This document shows positions 45,804 to 54,498 of a stretch of 64,000 nucleotides of DNA, piece after piece (positions within the stretch are counted from its first letter, which is position 1; each line of letters opens with the position of its first letter). A program made the position numbers and the translations under genes. The stretch is from Pseudomonas arcuscaelestis (lineage in GTDB: Bacteria > Pseudomonadota > Gammaproteobacteria > Pseudomonadales > Pseudomonadaceae). The notes under the pieces are model-generated. The model did no database searches, was not told the DNA's origin, and saw only the letters and a list, made by a program, of their open reading frames with translations. The stretch spans positions 1 through 64,000 of the forward strand of contig NZ_JACOPV010000013.1 in the NCBI RefSeq assembly GCF_016881005.1, given 5' to 3'.

Positions 45804-46682
45804 ATGATTGCGGGCAGTATGGTGGCATTGGTCACACCCATGGATGCACAAGGGCGTCTTGATTGGGACAGCCTCGGCAAACTCGTGGACTTCCATCTGG
45901 AGAAGGGCACTCATGCCATTGTCGCCGTCGGTACCACCGGCGAGTCCGCAACCCTGGATGTCGAAGAACATATCCAGGTCATCGAGTTCGTGGTCAAGCG
46001 TGTCGCTGGACGCATTCCGGTCATTGCCGGTACCGGTGCCAACTCTACCAGCGAAGCCGTGCACCTGACCCGCAACGCCAAGAAGGCTGGCGCCGATGCC
46101 TGTTTGCTGGTCGTGCCGTACTACAACAAGCCGACCCAGGAAGGCCTGTACCTGCACTTCAAGCATATTGCCGAAGCTGTCGACATCCCGCAGATCCTCT
46201 ACAACGTTCCCGGCCGCACCTCCTGCGACATGCAGGCCGAGACTGTGATCCGTCTGTCCAGCGTGCCAAACATCATCGGTATCAAGGAAGCCACCGGCGA
46301 CCTGAAACGTGCCAAAGCCATCATCGACGGCGTGAGCAAGGATTTTATCGTGTTGTCCGGCGATGATCCGACCGCTGTCGAACTGATCCTGCTTGGTGGC
46401 AAAGGCAACATCTCTGTTACTGCCAACGTCGCCCCGCGCGAAATGGCCGATTTGTGCGAGGCCGCCCTTGAGGGCAATGCCGAGAAGGCTCGCGCAATCA
46501 ACGAAAAACTTATGCCACTGCATAAAGACCTGTTCTGCGAGGCCAACCCGATTCCGGTGAAGTGGGCACTTGTTGAAATGGGCCTGATGCAGAAGGGCAT
46601 CCGCCTGCCGCTGACCTGGCTGAGCGAATCCTGTCACGAAACGGTACGCAAGGCGATGCGCCAGTGCGGCCTGCAGTTTTAA
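45804..46682 (+). CDS. dapA: 4-hydroxy-tetrahydrodipicolinate synthase
   Basis: Condenses pyruvate with aspartate semialdehyde in lysine and meso-diaminopimelate synthesis. The 292-residue TIM barrel has all catalytic residues: T44 in GTTGES, Y133 and R138 in YNVPGRT, and the Schiff-base lysine K161 in IGIKEATGD. The ATG at 45804 has AGGAG upstream; the open frame continues 81 codons further 5' without DapA sequence. bamC follows after 17 bp and is commonly co-transcribed with dapA. Confidence 0.97.
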   Translation: MIAGSMVALVTPMDAQGRLDWDSLGKLVDFHLEKGTHAIVAVGTTGESATLDVEEHIQVIEFVVKRVAGRIPVIAGTGANSTSEAVHLTRNAKKAGADACLLVVPYYNKPTQEGLYLHFKHIAEAVDIPQILYNVPGRTSCDMQAETVIRLSSVPNIIGIKEATGDLKRAKAIIDGVSKDFIVLSGDDPTAVELILLGGKGNISVTANVAPREMADLCEAALEGNAEKARAINEKLMPLHKDLFCEANPIPVKWALVEMGLMQKGIRLPLTWLSESCHETVRKAMRQCGLQF

Positions 46683-46699
46683 TTGAGGACGTACACCGC

Positions 46700-47815
46700 A
46701 TGAAGCGATTGGCTGGTCTTTCCGCCCTTGCCTTGATCATTTCCAGCACCAGTGGTTGTGGCTGGCTCTGGGGCGAAGAGGGTTACTTCCGTGACCGTGG
46801 CAGCGATTATCTGGAGGCCACTCAGAAGGCGCCGATGCAACTGCCACCAGACGTCAGCAACGCCAAGCGTCTTGATCCGCTGCTGCCGATCCCGCGTAAC
46901 GTTGCCGATGACAACGTCAAGGGCGAGTTTGAGGTTCCGCGTCCGCAACCCCTGAGCGCCGGTGCCGACATCAGCGATTTCAGCCTGCAGAAGAGCGGTA
47001 CTTCCCGTTGGGTCCTGGCCCAGCGTGCGCCTGCTGAAGTCTGGCCGGTAGCCCGGCAGTTCTTTGAAGACAACGGCTTCCGTATCGACGAAGAGCGTCC
47101 TCAGACCGGTGAATTCAACACCACCTGGCAACGTTTCGACGAGCTTTCCGGTTCCATGGCCGGTCGTCTGGCGAGCGCTTCGAGCAGCCGCGACAACGAA
47201 GTGCGCACCCGTGTGCGTATCGAGCCGGGCGTGCAGCGCAACACCAGTGAAGTCTACATCGTGACCGTCGAGCGTCCGGCAGGCAGCACAGCCCAGCCTG
47301 ATTTCCCGAGCAACTCGCAGAACACCGGTGTCGACGCCATGCTGGTCGATGAAATGCTCGCCAGCATGACCCGTAGCGCCGAGAAGGGCGGTTCGGTGTC
47401 GTTGCTTGCCGCACGTGATTTCGATACGCCAAGCCGCGTCAGCCTCAGCGAAGATGGCAGTGGCAACCCGGTACTGAACCTGGGCGCCGACCTCGATCGC
47501 GCATGGTCCAGTGTTGGCCGCGCCTTGGAACAAGGCGAATGGCGTGTTGAAGACATCAACCGCAGCCTGGGCTTGTACTACATCAACCTGGCCGAAAAAG
47601 CCGACGCCAAAGACCAGGAGCCTGGCTTCTTCAGCAAGCTGTTCGGTAGCGCGCCGAGCAAGGAAGAGCGCGAAGCTCGTGCCGAACGTTATCAGGTCCG
47701 CCTGAGCAAGGTTGGCGATAGCGTCCAGGTCACCGTCGAGAAGAACATCAACACCGTGGCCCCGGCAGATGTCGCCCGCCGCGTGCTGAGTGTGATTCAG
47801 GATAACCTGGGTTAA
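46700..47815 (+). CDS. bamC: Outer-membrane assembly lipoprotein BamC (NlpB)
   Basis: Lipoprotein of the BAM complex that inserts beta-barrel proteins. The 371-residue product has a lipobox at C20 (TSGC). The long unstructured N-terminal segment known to bind BamD includes GEEGYFRDRGSDYLEATQ. Two helix-grip domains follow (about residues 100-215 and 240-370). The next gene begins at the base after its stop. Confidence 0.93.
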   Translation: MKRLAGLSALALIISSTSGCGWLWGEEGYFRDRGSDYLEATQKAPMQLPPDVSNAKRLDPLLPIPRNVADDNVKGEFEVPRPQPLSAGADISDFSLQKSGTSRWVLAQRAPAEVWPVARQFFEDNGFRIDEERPQTGEFNTTWQRFDELSGSMAGRLASASSSRDNEVRTRVRIEPGVQRNTSEVYIVTVERPAGSTAQPDFPSNSQNTGVDAMLVDEMLASMTRSAEKGGSVSLLAARDFDTPSRVSLSEDGSGNPVLNLGADLDRAWSSVGRALEQGEWRVEDINRSLGLYYINLAEKADAKDQEPGFFSKLFGSAPSKEEREARAERYQVRLSKVGDSVQVTVEKNINTVAPADVARRVLSVIQDNLG

Positions 47816-48574
47816 GTGCGCTTCGCGGTTCTAGGAAGTGGAAGCCAGGGAAATGGCACGCTGATCGCCAGTGACAAAACGCTTGTCCTGGTCGATTGCG
47901 GCTTTTCCCTGCGTGAAACCGAGCGGCGCCTGGCGCTGCTCGGCGTTTCTGCCCATCAATTGAGTGCGGTGCTGGTTACCCACGAACATGCCGACCATGT
48001 GCATGGCGTCGGTTTGCTGTCGCGGCGCTACAATGTACCGGTCTACCTCAGTCGCGGCACGTTGCGCGGTATGCGCAAGCCGGTCGAGGCCGCTGGGTTC
48101 CTGGCAGCAAACGAAACATTGCAGATAGGTGGCTTGAGTATCCGTGCGGTGGGCGTGACCCATGATGCACTGGAGCCCCTCCAGTATGTTTTTGACGACG
48201 GTGGACGGCGTTTCGGCGTACTCACCGACCTGGGTTCCTACGACACAACCTTGTTGCAGAGTTACCAGGGCCTGGATGCATTGTTGATCGAGGCCAATCA
48301 CTGCCGAGACATGCTTGGACGCGGGCCTTACCCGATGTTTCTCAAACAACGAGTGGGCGGCGACTACGGACATTTGAACAACCACCAGGCCGCGCGCCTG
48401 GTGTCGGAGCTGGACTGGCAGAACCTGCAGCATCTGGTGCTGGCCCATCTCAGTAGCAAGAACAACCAGCCACAGCTGGCCCGGCAATGTTTCGTCGACA
48501 CCCTTGGGTGCGACCCGGACTGGCTGCAAGTGGCCAACCAGGATTGCGGGCTCGACTGGCGCGAAATCGCCTAG
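47816..48574 (+). CDS. MBL-fold metallohydrolase, YycJ/WalJ type
   Basis: A 252-residue metallo-beta-lactamase-fold hydrolase with the metal motif THEHADH (H56, H58, D60, H61) and further ligands in GVLTDLG and IEANHC. The N-terminus MRFAVLGSGSQGNGTLI is typical of the YycJ family, which includes exonuclease-like enzymes. It starts with GTG at 47816 immediately after the bamC stop, so it is translationally linked, and purC follows 32 bp downstream. Its cellular role in Pseudomonas is not known to me. Confidence 0.9.
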   Translation: MRFAVLGSGSQGNGTLIASDKTLVLVDCGFSLRETERRLALLGVSAHQLSAVLVTHEHADHVHGVGLLSRRYNVPVYLSRGTLRGMRKPVEAAGFLAANETLQIGGLSIRAVGVTHDALEPLQYVFDDGGRRFGVLTDLGSYDTTLLQSYQGLDALLIEANHCRDMLGRGPYPMFLKQRVGGDYGHLNNHQAARLVSELDWQNLQHLVLAHLSSKNNQPQLARQCFVDTLGCDPDWLQVANQDCGLDWREIA

Positions 48575-48606
48575 CCCATCTTATTAGTTAGCAAGCGGAG
48601 CCCATC

Positions 48607-49317
48607 ATGGAAAAACGTGAAGAACTCTACCGCGGCAAAGCCAAGTCGGTTTACAAGACCGATGACGCTGACCGCTTGATCCTGCTGTTTCGCAACGACA
48701 CCTCGGCGTTCGATGGCAAGCGTATCGAACAGCTTGATCGCAAGGGCACGGTGAACAACAAGTTCAACGCCTTCATCATGCAAAAGCTGGAAGAAGCCGG
48801 TATTCCTACCCAGTTCGACAAGCTGCTGGGCGACAACGAGTGCCTGGTCAAGAAGCTCGACATGATCCCGGTTGAATGCGTCGTGCGTAACTACGCAGCC
48901 GGCAGCCTGGTCAAGCGCCTGGGTGTCGAGGAAGGCATCAAGCTGGAGCCTTCGACCTTCGAACTGTTCCTCAAGAACGACGAGAAGGGTGATCCGTTCA
49001 TCAACGAATCCCACGTTGTTGCCTTCGGTTGGGGCACCGCCGAGCAACTGGTGAAAATGAAAGCCTTGTCGCTCAAGGTCAACGAAGTGCTGAACAAGCT
49101 CTTTGACGACGCCGGGCTGCTGCTGGTCGACTTCAAGCTGGAGTTCGGCGTATTCCACGGCGAAATCGTCCTGGGCGACGAGTTCAGCCCTGACGGCTGC
49201 CGCCTGTGGGACAAAGAAACCCGCAAGAAGATGGACAAGGACCGCTTCCGCCAGGGTCTGGGCGACGTGATCGAAGCCTACGAAGAAGTTGCCAAGCGCC
49301 TGGGCGTGCCGCTGTAA
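48607..49317 (+). CDS. purC: SAICAR synthetase
   Basis: Phosphoribosylaminoimidazole-succinocarboxamide synthase of purine synthesis. At 236 residues it has the bacterial size, with the ATP-binding N-terminus EELYRGKAKSVYKTDDADRL, the signature VVRNYAAGSL and the LVDFKLEFG...DEFSPDGCRLW segment. It is the last gene of the dapA-bamC-MBL-purC run and precedes tRNA-Ser. Confidence 0.97.
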   Translation: MEKREELYRGKAKSVYKTDDADRLILLFRNDTSAFDGKRIEQLDRKGTVNNKFNAFIMQKLEEAGIPTQFDKLLGDNECLVKKLDMIPVECVVRNYAAGSLVKRLGVEEGIKLEPSTFELFLKNDEKGDPFINESHVVAFGWGTAEQLVKMKALSLKVNEVLNKLFDDAGLLLVDFKLEFGVFHGEIVLGDEFSPDGCRLWDKETRKKMDKDRFRQGLGDVIEAYEEVAKRLGVPL

Positions 49318-49372
49318 GCGGCAAGTTCACGCAAGCGCCTGATACCACGCGGATTTTTTTCGTAAACGGGCT

Positions 49373-49400
49373 TTGCCTTTGAGCGAACTGCTGGTATCAT
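49373..49400 (+). promoter_or_regulatory. Promoter of tRNA-Ser
   Basis: TTGCCT (49373-49378), a 16-bp spacer and TATCAT (49395-49400), ending 10 bases before the tRNA 5' end. Confidence 0.6.
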
Positions 49401-49410
49401 GCGCGCCACT

Positions 49411-49500
49411 GGAGAGATGCCGGAGTGGCCGAACGGGACGGATTCGAAATCCGTTGTACTGGCGACAGTACCTAGGGTTCAAATCCCTATCTCTCCGCCA
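49411..49500 (+). tRNA. tRNA-Ser (CGA)
   Basis: A 90-nt class II tRNA with encoded CCA. The anticodon stem ACGGA/TCCGT closes the loop TTCGAAA, giving anticodon CGA. A long variable arm (TGTACTGGCGACAGTACC) and the acceptor stem GGAGAGA/TCTCTCC are clear. The following genes differ from the P. aeruginosa order. Confidence 0.97.
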
Positions 49501-49507
49501 TACATCG

Positions 49508-49543
49508 AAAAGCCCCTGAAACCCAAGGTTTCAGGGGCTTTTT
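49508..49543 (+). terminator. Terminator of tRNA-Ser
   Basis: AAAAGCCCCTGAAACC pairs perfectly with 49527-49542 around a three-base loop, then TTTTGTTTT. Confidence 0.92.
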
Positions 49544-49653
49544 GTTTTCCGCATTTCAAGTAACTTTCCCAGAATTGCCGCCTATACAGCGCTGGGCATA
49601 TTTTTGCTCCCCAGTCTTCAGTGACGCGGTATCAACCGTCTTGTCCCATTGCT

Positions 49654-50526
49654 TTACTCGCCTTGCAAGACAGCGGTCGATCCACACGCTATCGATTTTC
49701 CTCGCCAATTAAGCCAGGCCTTGTCCCAGCCGGTTTCATGCGTGGTACCGGGTATCACGATCGTTTGCAGGCATGCAGCTGGCCCCAGTTGACGCCGGTA
49801 AAACGTTTCGATCATCGTCGGCACTACCCGATCCTCTGCACCTACCAAGTGCCGCTGAGGGATCTGGGCCAGGCGCTGGCGATACTCCAAAGGGTCGAGT
49901 GAGCCGCGCAATGGCGCAAGCTGGTGTATCCGAACCCATTCTGCTGGGCTCAAGTTGCCGGCCAGTGTCTGAACCTGAGTGACGTCATCACGCCGAGAAG
50001 CCAATAGCAGTGCCAATGCGGCGCCACCGGAATAGCCAACAAGTTCGAATTCCCGATTGTGAAAGCGCACTTTCAGTAAATCCAATGCCTGATCGAGGCT
50101 TGCGACGACTTGTTCAGAGAATCGCCGGTTGGTCCACATTTCGGTCGTACAACGAGGCACGCTGACGAACTGGCAGGGGCGAGCGAGATAAATCGAGGGT
50201 GTTGGATCATTCAGCGCCAACCGCGTCACCAGCAGTTGACGGGGGCTGGGGTCGAGGCTGGGCTGCGTTGGTGTTGCCCAGGCGTGGCCATCACCTTCCA
50301 GATAGATGCGCAGTCGGGTAGGGGCATCGTGCTTGAGCGTCGCCACCATCGCCAGGGGAAAAGGATGGGTTGCCAATATTTCCGGATGCTGGCCATGGGC
50401 GGATGCCAGCGCTTGAAGTGCTTGCTGAGGTGACTGGCAACCGCTTAGCACGGCACTGAACAACAGTGCCGTGCCTTGCAGGCAAATCCCAACCCAGCGC
50501 CGCGGGCTGAGCTTTGCAGCGGTCAT
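49654..50526 (-). CDS. Lipoprotein alpha/beta hydrolase coupled to an autotransporter
   Basis: A 290-residue alpha/beta hydrolase with a lipobox (VLSGC, C30). The catalytic set is visible: nucleophile S166 in LVGYSGGAA, likely acid D232 in GAEDRVVP, and base H263 in PGTTHETGW. An oxyanion-type segment, YLEGDGHAW (about 75-83), lies near the N-terminus. Substrate unknown; lipase, esterase or peptidase activity is possible. Its ATG overlaps the autotransporter stop by one base (TGATG), and I see no separate promoter, so it is expected to be made together with the autotransporter and to sit at a membrane. Confidence 0.85.
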   Translation of the reverse strand: MTAAKLSPRRWVGICLQGTALLFSAVLSGCQSPQQALQALASAHGQHPEILATHPFPLAMVATLKHDAPTRLRIYLEGDGHAWATPTQPSLDPSPRQLLVTRLALNDPTPSIYLARPCQFVSVPRCTTEMWTNRRFSEQVVASLDQALDLLKVRFHNREFELVGYSGGAALALLLASRRDDVTQVQTLAGNLSPAEWVRIHQLAPLRGSLDPLEYRQRLAQIPQRHLVGAEDRVVPTMIETFYRRQLGPAACLQTIVIPGTTHETGWDKAWLNWRGKSIACGSTAVLQGE

Positions 50527-53114
50527 CAGAAGTCGTAACGCACTTTGGCGGTGACAGTGTTGGCATCAAAGTCCGACTTGCCCACATAGTCGTAGTTCAA
50601 GCCAACCGTGACGGCGCCCACGTGATAGTCAGCGCCTACACCCGCTTCATAGCTGTTGCGTACGGCACTGGCACCGCTGGTGACGAAGGGGGTGTTGCCC
50701 GAGATGAAGGTCGAGGTGCTGCTGACTTCGTCGCCGATAAAGTCGTGATAGGCCATGACTTGGGCTTGCGGTTCAAAGGTGCCATTGCCCAGCGGGAAAC
50801 TTCCGGCAACACGCAGGCCTGCACCCAGTTCCGCCACTTCAAAGCGCTGATCTTCGACTTTCAGTGCAGCAGAGCTGCCTTTTTCACGATAGCCGTCGAT
50901 GTTCACCAGGCTGTATCGAGCGGCAATGCGTGGTTCAACCAGTACCGATGGCGAGACATGATAGGTGTAGCCACCCACCAGGTTCACACCAAACAGGTTG
51001 CTGTCGTAATCACCTTTGGCGGTCGTGCTGGCGATGCTGCGTTTGCTTTCGTTGTCGTTGATGCCGTATGTCAGGCTGCCATCGACAAAGTAGTTGCCTT
51101 GCTCGAATCCACCGTACAAGGTGAAGGCATGGCCGTCGACTTTGGTTTTGTCGCCGCTCTTGCCGTTCACATCGGTGTTCAAGTAGCTATACGCAACACC
51201 CAGGGTCACCTGATCATTCAGTTTGCCGTCGGCACCCACCGCGATACCGCGGCTGTAGGCGTTGTAGCCTGCGACGTTGTCGCGCAGGTCTTGGCTGGCA
51301 TCGCTGTACAAGGTTTGCACCCAGACACCCGCCTCCTTGAAGCCTTCACCCGAAGACATGCCGCGCGCGCCGGAGGTACGGGCGCTGGTAACGTTGCTGA
51401 TGAGCGTCTGGCCAGTGGTTGCAGCCTGAGTCGCACCGCCGTTGACCTCAGGGGTCAGTTGTTCAGCCAGGGTACGCAGTGCTTGCGCGTCCTGCGATGC
51501 GTTGACGTAGGCCTGGAACACCTCATCCTGCGGGTTCAGCGTGGCCAACTGAGTGGCAACACTGCTGAATGCCGAAGCGGCGCGCTGGGCGTTGCCCGAA
51601 CCGCCGATGTCCTTGATCACCTCACCCACTTGCGAGGACGATTTGCCGGTGACGGTGGCAATCACCTGATTACCTTCGACGGTATAGGTATCGACATTCA
51701 ACAGCGAAGAACGGCTGCTGACCAGCTTGCCTGTCTCGGTCTGATTGTCCAGCAAATCAGCCTTGACCAGTGTGTAGGTGCTGCCGTTGGCGGTGAAATC
51801 TTTACCCTGGGCGGCCAGCGTAATGTGTGAGCCTTTTTCGAAGGTCGCCTTGCCGTCGACGCTCAGGACCGCCTTGTTGGCATTCGTCGCGTTGCTCAGG
51901 TTCAGATCCAGCGACGAACCATTGCCCACCACCAGATCACCCTTGAGCGAAGTGTGCGCATTAGCCAACTGCAGATGCCCAGCGCTGCCCTCGGTGCCGA
52001 CAATCACCGGACCATTGTCGAACATGCGGATGTTGTAGCCATCGACATCGGCGTTGCTGCCTTTGAACACTGCATCGCCGGTGACATAAATGCGATCCAG
52101 ATCGATCAGGTTGCCGGTAATAGAGCCGGCCTGCCAATCCAGTACCACTGCGCCCGATGCGTCGGAGGCGTCAATGGCTTCATCTTCAGAGGTGATGGTA
52201 CCTCGGTTGACCAGCGTCAGCGCGCCGCCTTGGCCGTCGCCATCGATGTCAAAGCCACCAATCTCAATGGCAGCATCGGTAGCCTGAATCAGACCATTGT
52301 TGACCAATTGAGCAGATGAAGTGGAGAAGCTGACGCCATCGAGCTCCACGCCAATGGCGTCGGCGCCCGTAGCGATAATGCGGCCATTGTTCTCAATGCC
52401 ACCAATGTCCACACGGTCGCTGTAAGTCGTGCCCGCCCATGAGTACTCGTTGGAAGTCACGTCCAGCGCAGTGGCATCCTCGCCACTGACTTGAATCAGG
52501 CCGTTGTTGATGAGCTTGCCGTCAATCTCGCCGCCTTCAAGCAGGATGCCTGTGGCGTTCTTGCCGTCTGCCAAAATCTTGCCAGTGTTGGCGTTGATCA
52601 AGTCGCCGTGCAGTTCCGACTCGCCCGAGAATTCCAGGGCACGGATACCGTCACCTTCAAACTCGTCGCCCTTGACGCTCAAGGTGCCTTCGTTGATCAG
52701 GTTGCCGTGGATAATGGCCGGGTCAACCAGCATCGCCGACACACCACCGCCACTCACCTCAATGCTGCCCTTGTTGACCAGATTGCCGAAGATTTCGGTT
52801 GCCGGACCGAATGACGAAGGGTCTTCGTCCTCACCCGCCATCGACAGATCCAGGCCATCAGCGTTATTGCCATTGGCATTTACGCTGGCATTGATCACCA
52901 GATCCTTGTTAAACGTCACACTGTTGAACTCAATAGCGTCCACATCGCTGTTGGAGGTCGTGAACGAGCCTTTGACTTCAACCTGCTCCGCATAGCTGCT
53001 TCGTTCGATCTGCAGGCCGGAGTTGGTCAGCGTCAGCGTCTGTGCATAGGCAGGTTGCGCTGCGGCGGCGATGGCAAGAGCAATGAGTGTTTTATGGAGT
53101 TTGACGACAGCCAC
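50526..53114 (-). CDS. Autotransporter with repeat-rich beta-helix passenger
   Basis: Type Va secreted protein of 862 residues. A signal peptide (about 1-24, ending AYA) is followed by a passenger (about 25-585) built from repeats with a GNLVNKGSIEVSG / GNLINEGTLSVKG / GKLINNGLIQVSG core, spaced about 35-50 residues in its first half. The last roughly 275 residues form a 12-strand autotransporter barrel ending in VRYDF. There are no cysteines. No catalytic motif is seen in the passenger, so adhesion or biofilm roles are likely. The start is GTG at 53114 with AGGAAT upstream. The lipoprotein hydrolase gene overlaps its stop. Confidence 0.9.
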   Translation of the reverse strand: MAVVKLHKTLIALAIAAAAQPAYAQTLTLTNSGLQIERSSYAEQVEVKGSFTTSNSDVDAIEFNSVTFNKDLVINASVNANGNNADGLDLSMAGEDEDPSSFGPATEIFGNLVNKGSIEVSGGGVSAMLVDPAIIHGNLINEGTLSVKGDEFEGDGIRALEFSGESELHGDLINANTGKILADGKNATGILLEGGEIDGKLINNGLIQVSGEDATALDVTSNEYSWAGTTYSDRVDIGGIENNGRIIATGADAIGVELDGVSFSTSSAQLVNNGLIQATDAAIEIGGFDIDGDGQGGALTLVNRGTITSEDEAIDASDASGAVVLDWQAGSITGNLIDLDRIYVTGDAVFKGSNADVDGYNIRMFDNGPVIVGTEGSAGHLQLANAHTSLKGDLVVGNGSSLDLNLSNATNANKAVLSVDGKATFEKGSHITLAAQGKDFTANGSTYTLVKADLLDNQTETGKLVSSRSSLLNVDTYTVEGNQVIATVTGKSSSQVGEVIKDIGGSGNAQRAASAFSSVATQLATLNPQDEVFQAYVNASQDAQALRTLAEQLTPEVNGGATQAATTGQTLISNVTSARTSGARGMSSGEGFKEAGVWVQTLYSDASQDLRDNVAGYNAYSRGIAVGADGKLNDQVTLGVAYSYLNTDVNGKSGDKTKVDGHAFTLYGGFEQGNYFVDGSLTYGINDNESKRSIASTTAKGDYDSNLFGVNLVGGYTYHVSPSVLVEPRIAARYSLVNIDGYREKGSSAALKVEDQRFEVAELGAGLRVAGSFPLGNGTFEPQAQVMAYHDFIGDEVSSTSTFISGNTPFVTSGASAVRNSYEAGVGADYHVGAVTVGLNYDYVGKSDFDANTVTAKVRYDF

Positions 53115-53307
53115 TTTTTATTCCTTTGACAACCAATGTGAAATAGCTTCCTTGCATGGCTTCGCTTTGCCTTGATGGCCAATTGCCACGCTGGAGGTCG
53201 CGGAGTATAAATCCTGTGGCATATCAGCGATATACATTTTTGACGCCATGGGAATGACTCGAGTGGCTTGACCTCGGGCTTGAGGCGCTCGCTCGATGCC
53301 CCATGTG

Positions 53308-53344
53308 AAAAGCCCCCGCCAATCATCAATTGGCGAGGGCTTTT
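53308..53344 (-). terminator. Terminator of the YeiH-type gene
   Basis: A 16-bp stem (AAAAGCCC...GGGCTTTT, one G-U position) with a short CATCA loop; the T-run on the minus strand follows the yeiH gene by about 70 bases. It has T-runs on both sides and insulates yeiH from the autotransporter gene. Confidence 0.85.
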
Positions 53345-53412
53345 GGTGTGCGGGTTTTAAGCGTTGCAGGGCAGACAGGCAGGGAAACGGTGGCGATTAA
53401 TGTTAACCCTCC

Positions 53413-54405
53413 TCAGACCATCCACATATGGACACTGAGCAGTCCCCCTCCCATCAGCATGATGAAAAGACTGAAGGCCAGGGCGAAGGGTTTCAGGCCC
53501 AGCGCCTTGAGCTTTTCCAGCCGGGTTTCGTAACCCAGTGCCGCCATCGCCATGGTCAGTGCGATTTGCCCCGCCAGAACCAGCCCGCTGTGCAGTGCGG
53601 CAGGTAGCGTTACGTAGCTGTTGAAGACCACCATTGCCAGGAAACCGAACGCGAACCAGGGAATGGTGATTTTCTGTTTTTCGCTACCGGCCGCGCGGGG
53701 CTGGCGGGCGAACCACCATTGGCCGACGATCAGCAGAAATGGCACCAGCAACATCACTCTGACCAACTTCACAATGACCGCGTTGGCCAAGGCGTCAGGC
53801 CCGACGGCAACACCTGCCGCGACCACTTGCGCCACTTCATGGATGGTCGCGCCGATGTACACCCCAAACACATTTTCGCCAAGGCCGGCCAAGGGGTAGA
53901 GCAGCGGATAAACGACCATCGCCAAGGTGCCAAACAGCACCACGGTTGCTACCGCCATGGCGGTAGCTGCGGGCCGTGCACGAATCGCCGCTTCTGTGGC
54001 GAGCACGGCAGCGGCGCCGCAGATCGCGCTGCCGGCACAGGTCAGCAGGGTGACGTCGCGGTCTAGTTTGAGCAGCCGCGTACCAATGAAGTAGCCAGCG
54101 ACCATGACAACGGTGATCACCCCGGCGTCCAGAGCAATGATTGCCGGCCCCAGCTTGAAAATTTGCTGAAGCGTTACCGACAGTCCGAATAGCACGATCC
54201 CGCCGCGCAGCAGCCACCGCGTACACACCTGTAGGCCCCGTTGTGTTGAGGTCAAGCCGCCGATCAACGGCAGGTTACCGACAACGATACCCAGCAGCAG
54301 TGCGAACACCAGTGGACTGAAGCCGCTCTGTTGAAGCAGTGGAATACGGCTGAGCCCATATCCACCCAAGGTCAAAAGTGCGCTCAGTAAAAGGCCCCGA
54401 AACAT
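53413..54405 (-). CDS. YeiH/UPF0324-family putative sulfate exporter
   Basis: A 330-residue integral membrane protein with about ten hydrophobic helices, matching the YeiH (PSE) family. Signature segments are PLVFALLLGIVVGN, CAGSAICGAAAVLATE and YIGATIHEVAQVVAAG. Some members are linked to sulfate or sulfonate export. It is divergent from a LysR gene across a 93-bp gap with a perfect palindrome, the same arrangement as yeiH-yeiE in enteric bacteria. The ATG at 54405 has GGAGA upstream. Confidence 0.9.
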   Translation of the reverse strand: MFRGLLLSALLTLGGYGLSRIPLLQQSGFSPLVFALLLGIVVGNLPLIGGLTSTQRGLQVCTRWLLRGGIVLFGLSVTLQQIFKLGPAIIALDAGVITVVMVAGYFIGTRLLKLDRDVTLLTCAGSAICGAAAVLATEAAIRARPAATAMAVATVVLFGTLAMVVYPLLYPLAGLGENVFGVYIGATIHEVAQVVAAGVAVGPDALANAVIVKLVRVMLLVPFLLIVGQWWFARQPRAAGSEKQKITIPWFAFGFLAMVVFNSYVTLPAALHSGLVLAGQIALTMAMAALGYETRLEKLKALGLKPFALAFSLFIMLMGGGLLSVHMWMV

Positions 54406-54461
54406 GAAGTTGTCTCCTCTGTGACGACCTCAAAAATAGCTCTGTTTCGCTCAGATGAAAA

Positions 54462-54485
54462 AATGGTTATAACGATATAACCATT
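54462..54485. promoter_or_regulatory. Palindromic operator between yeiH and its LysR gene
   Basis: AATGGTTATA-ACGA-TATAACCATT: perfect ten-base arms with a four-base centre, containing LysR-type T-N11-A patterns. It ends 13 bases before the LysR ATG, next to its GGAGA ribosome site, which suggests autoregulation together with control of yeiH. Confidence 0.7.
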
Positions 54486-54498
54486 CGGAGAAACTGAA

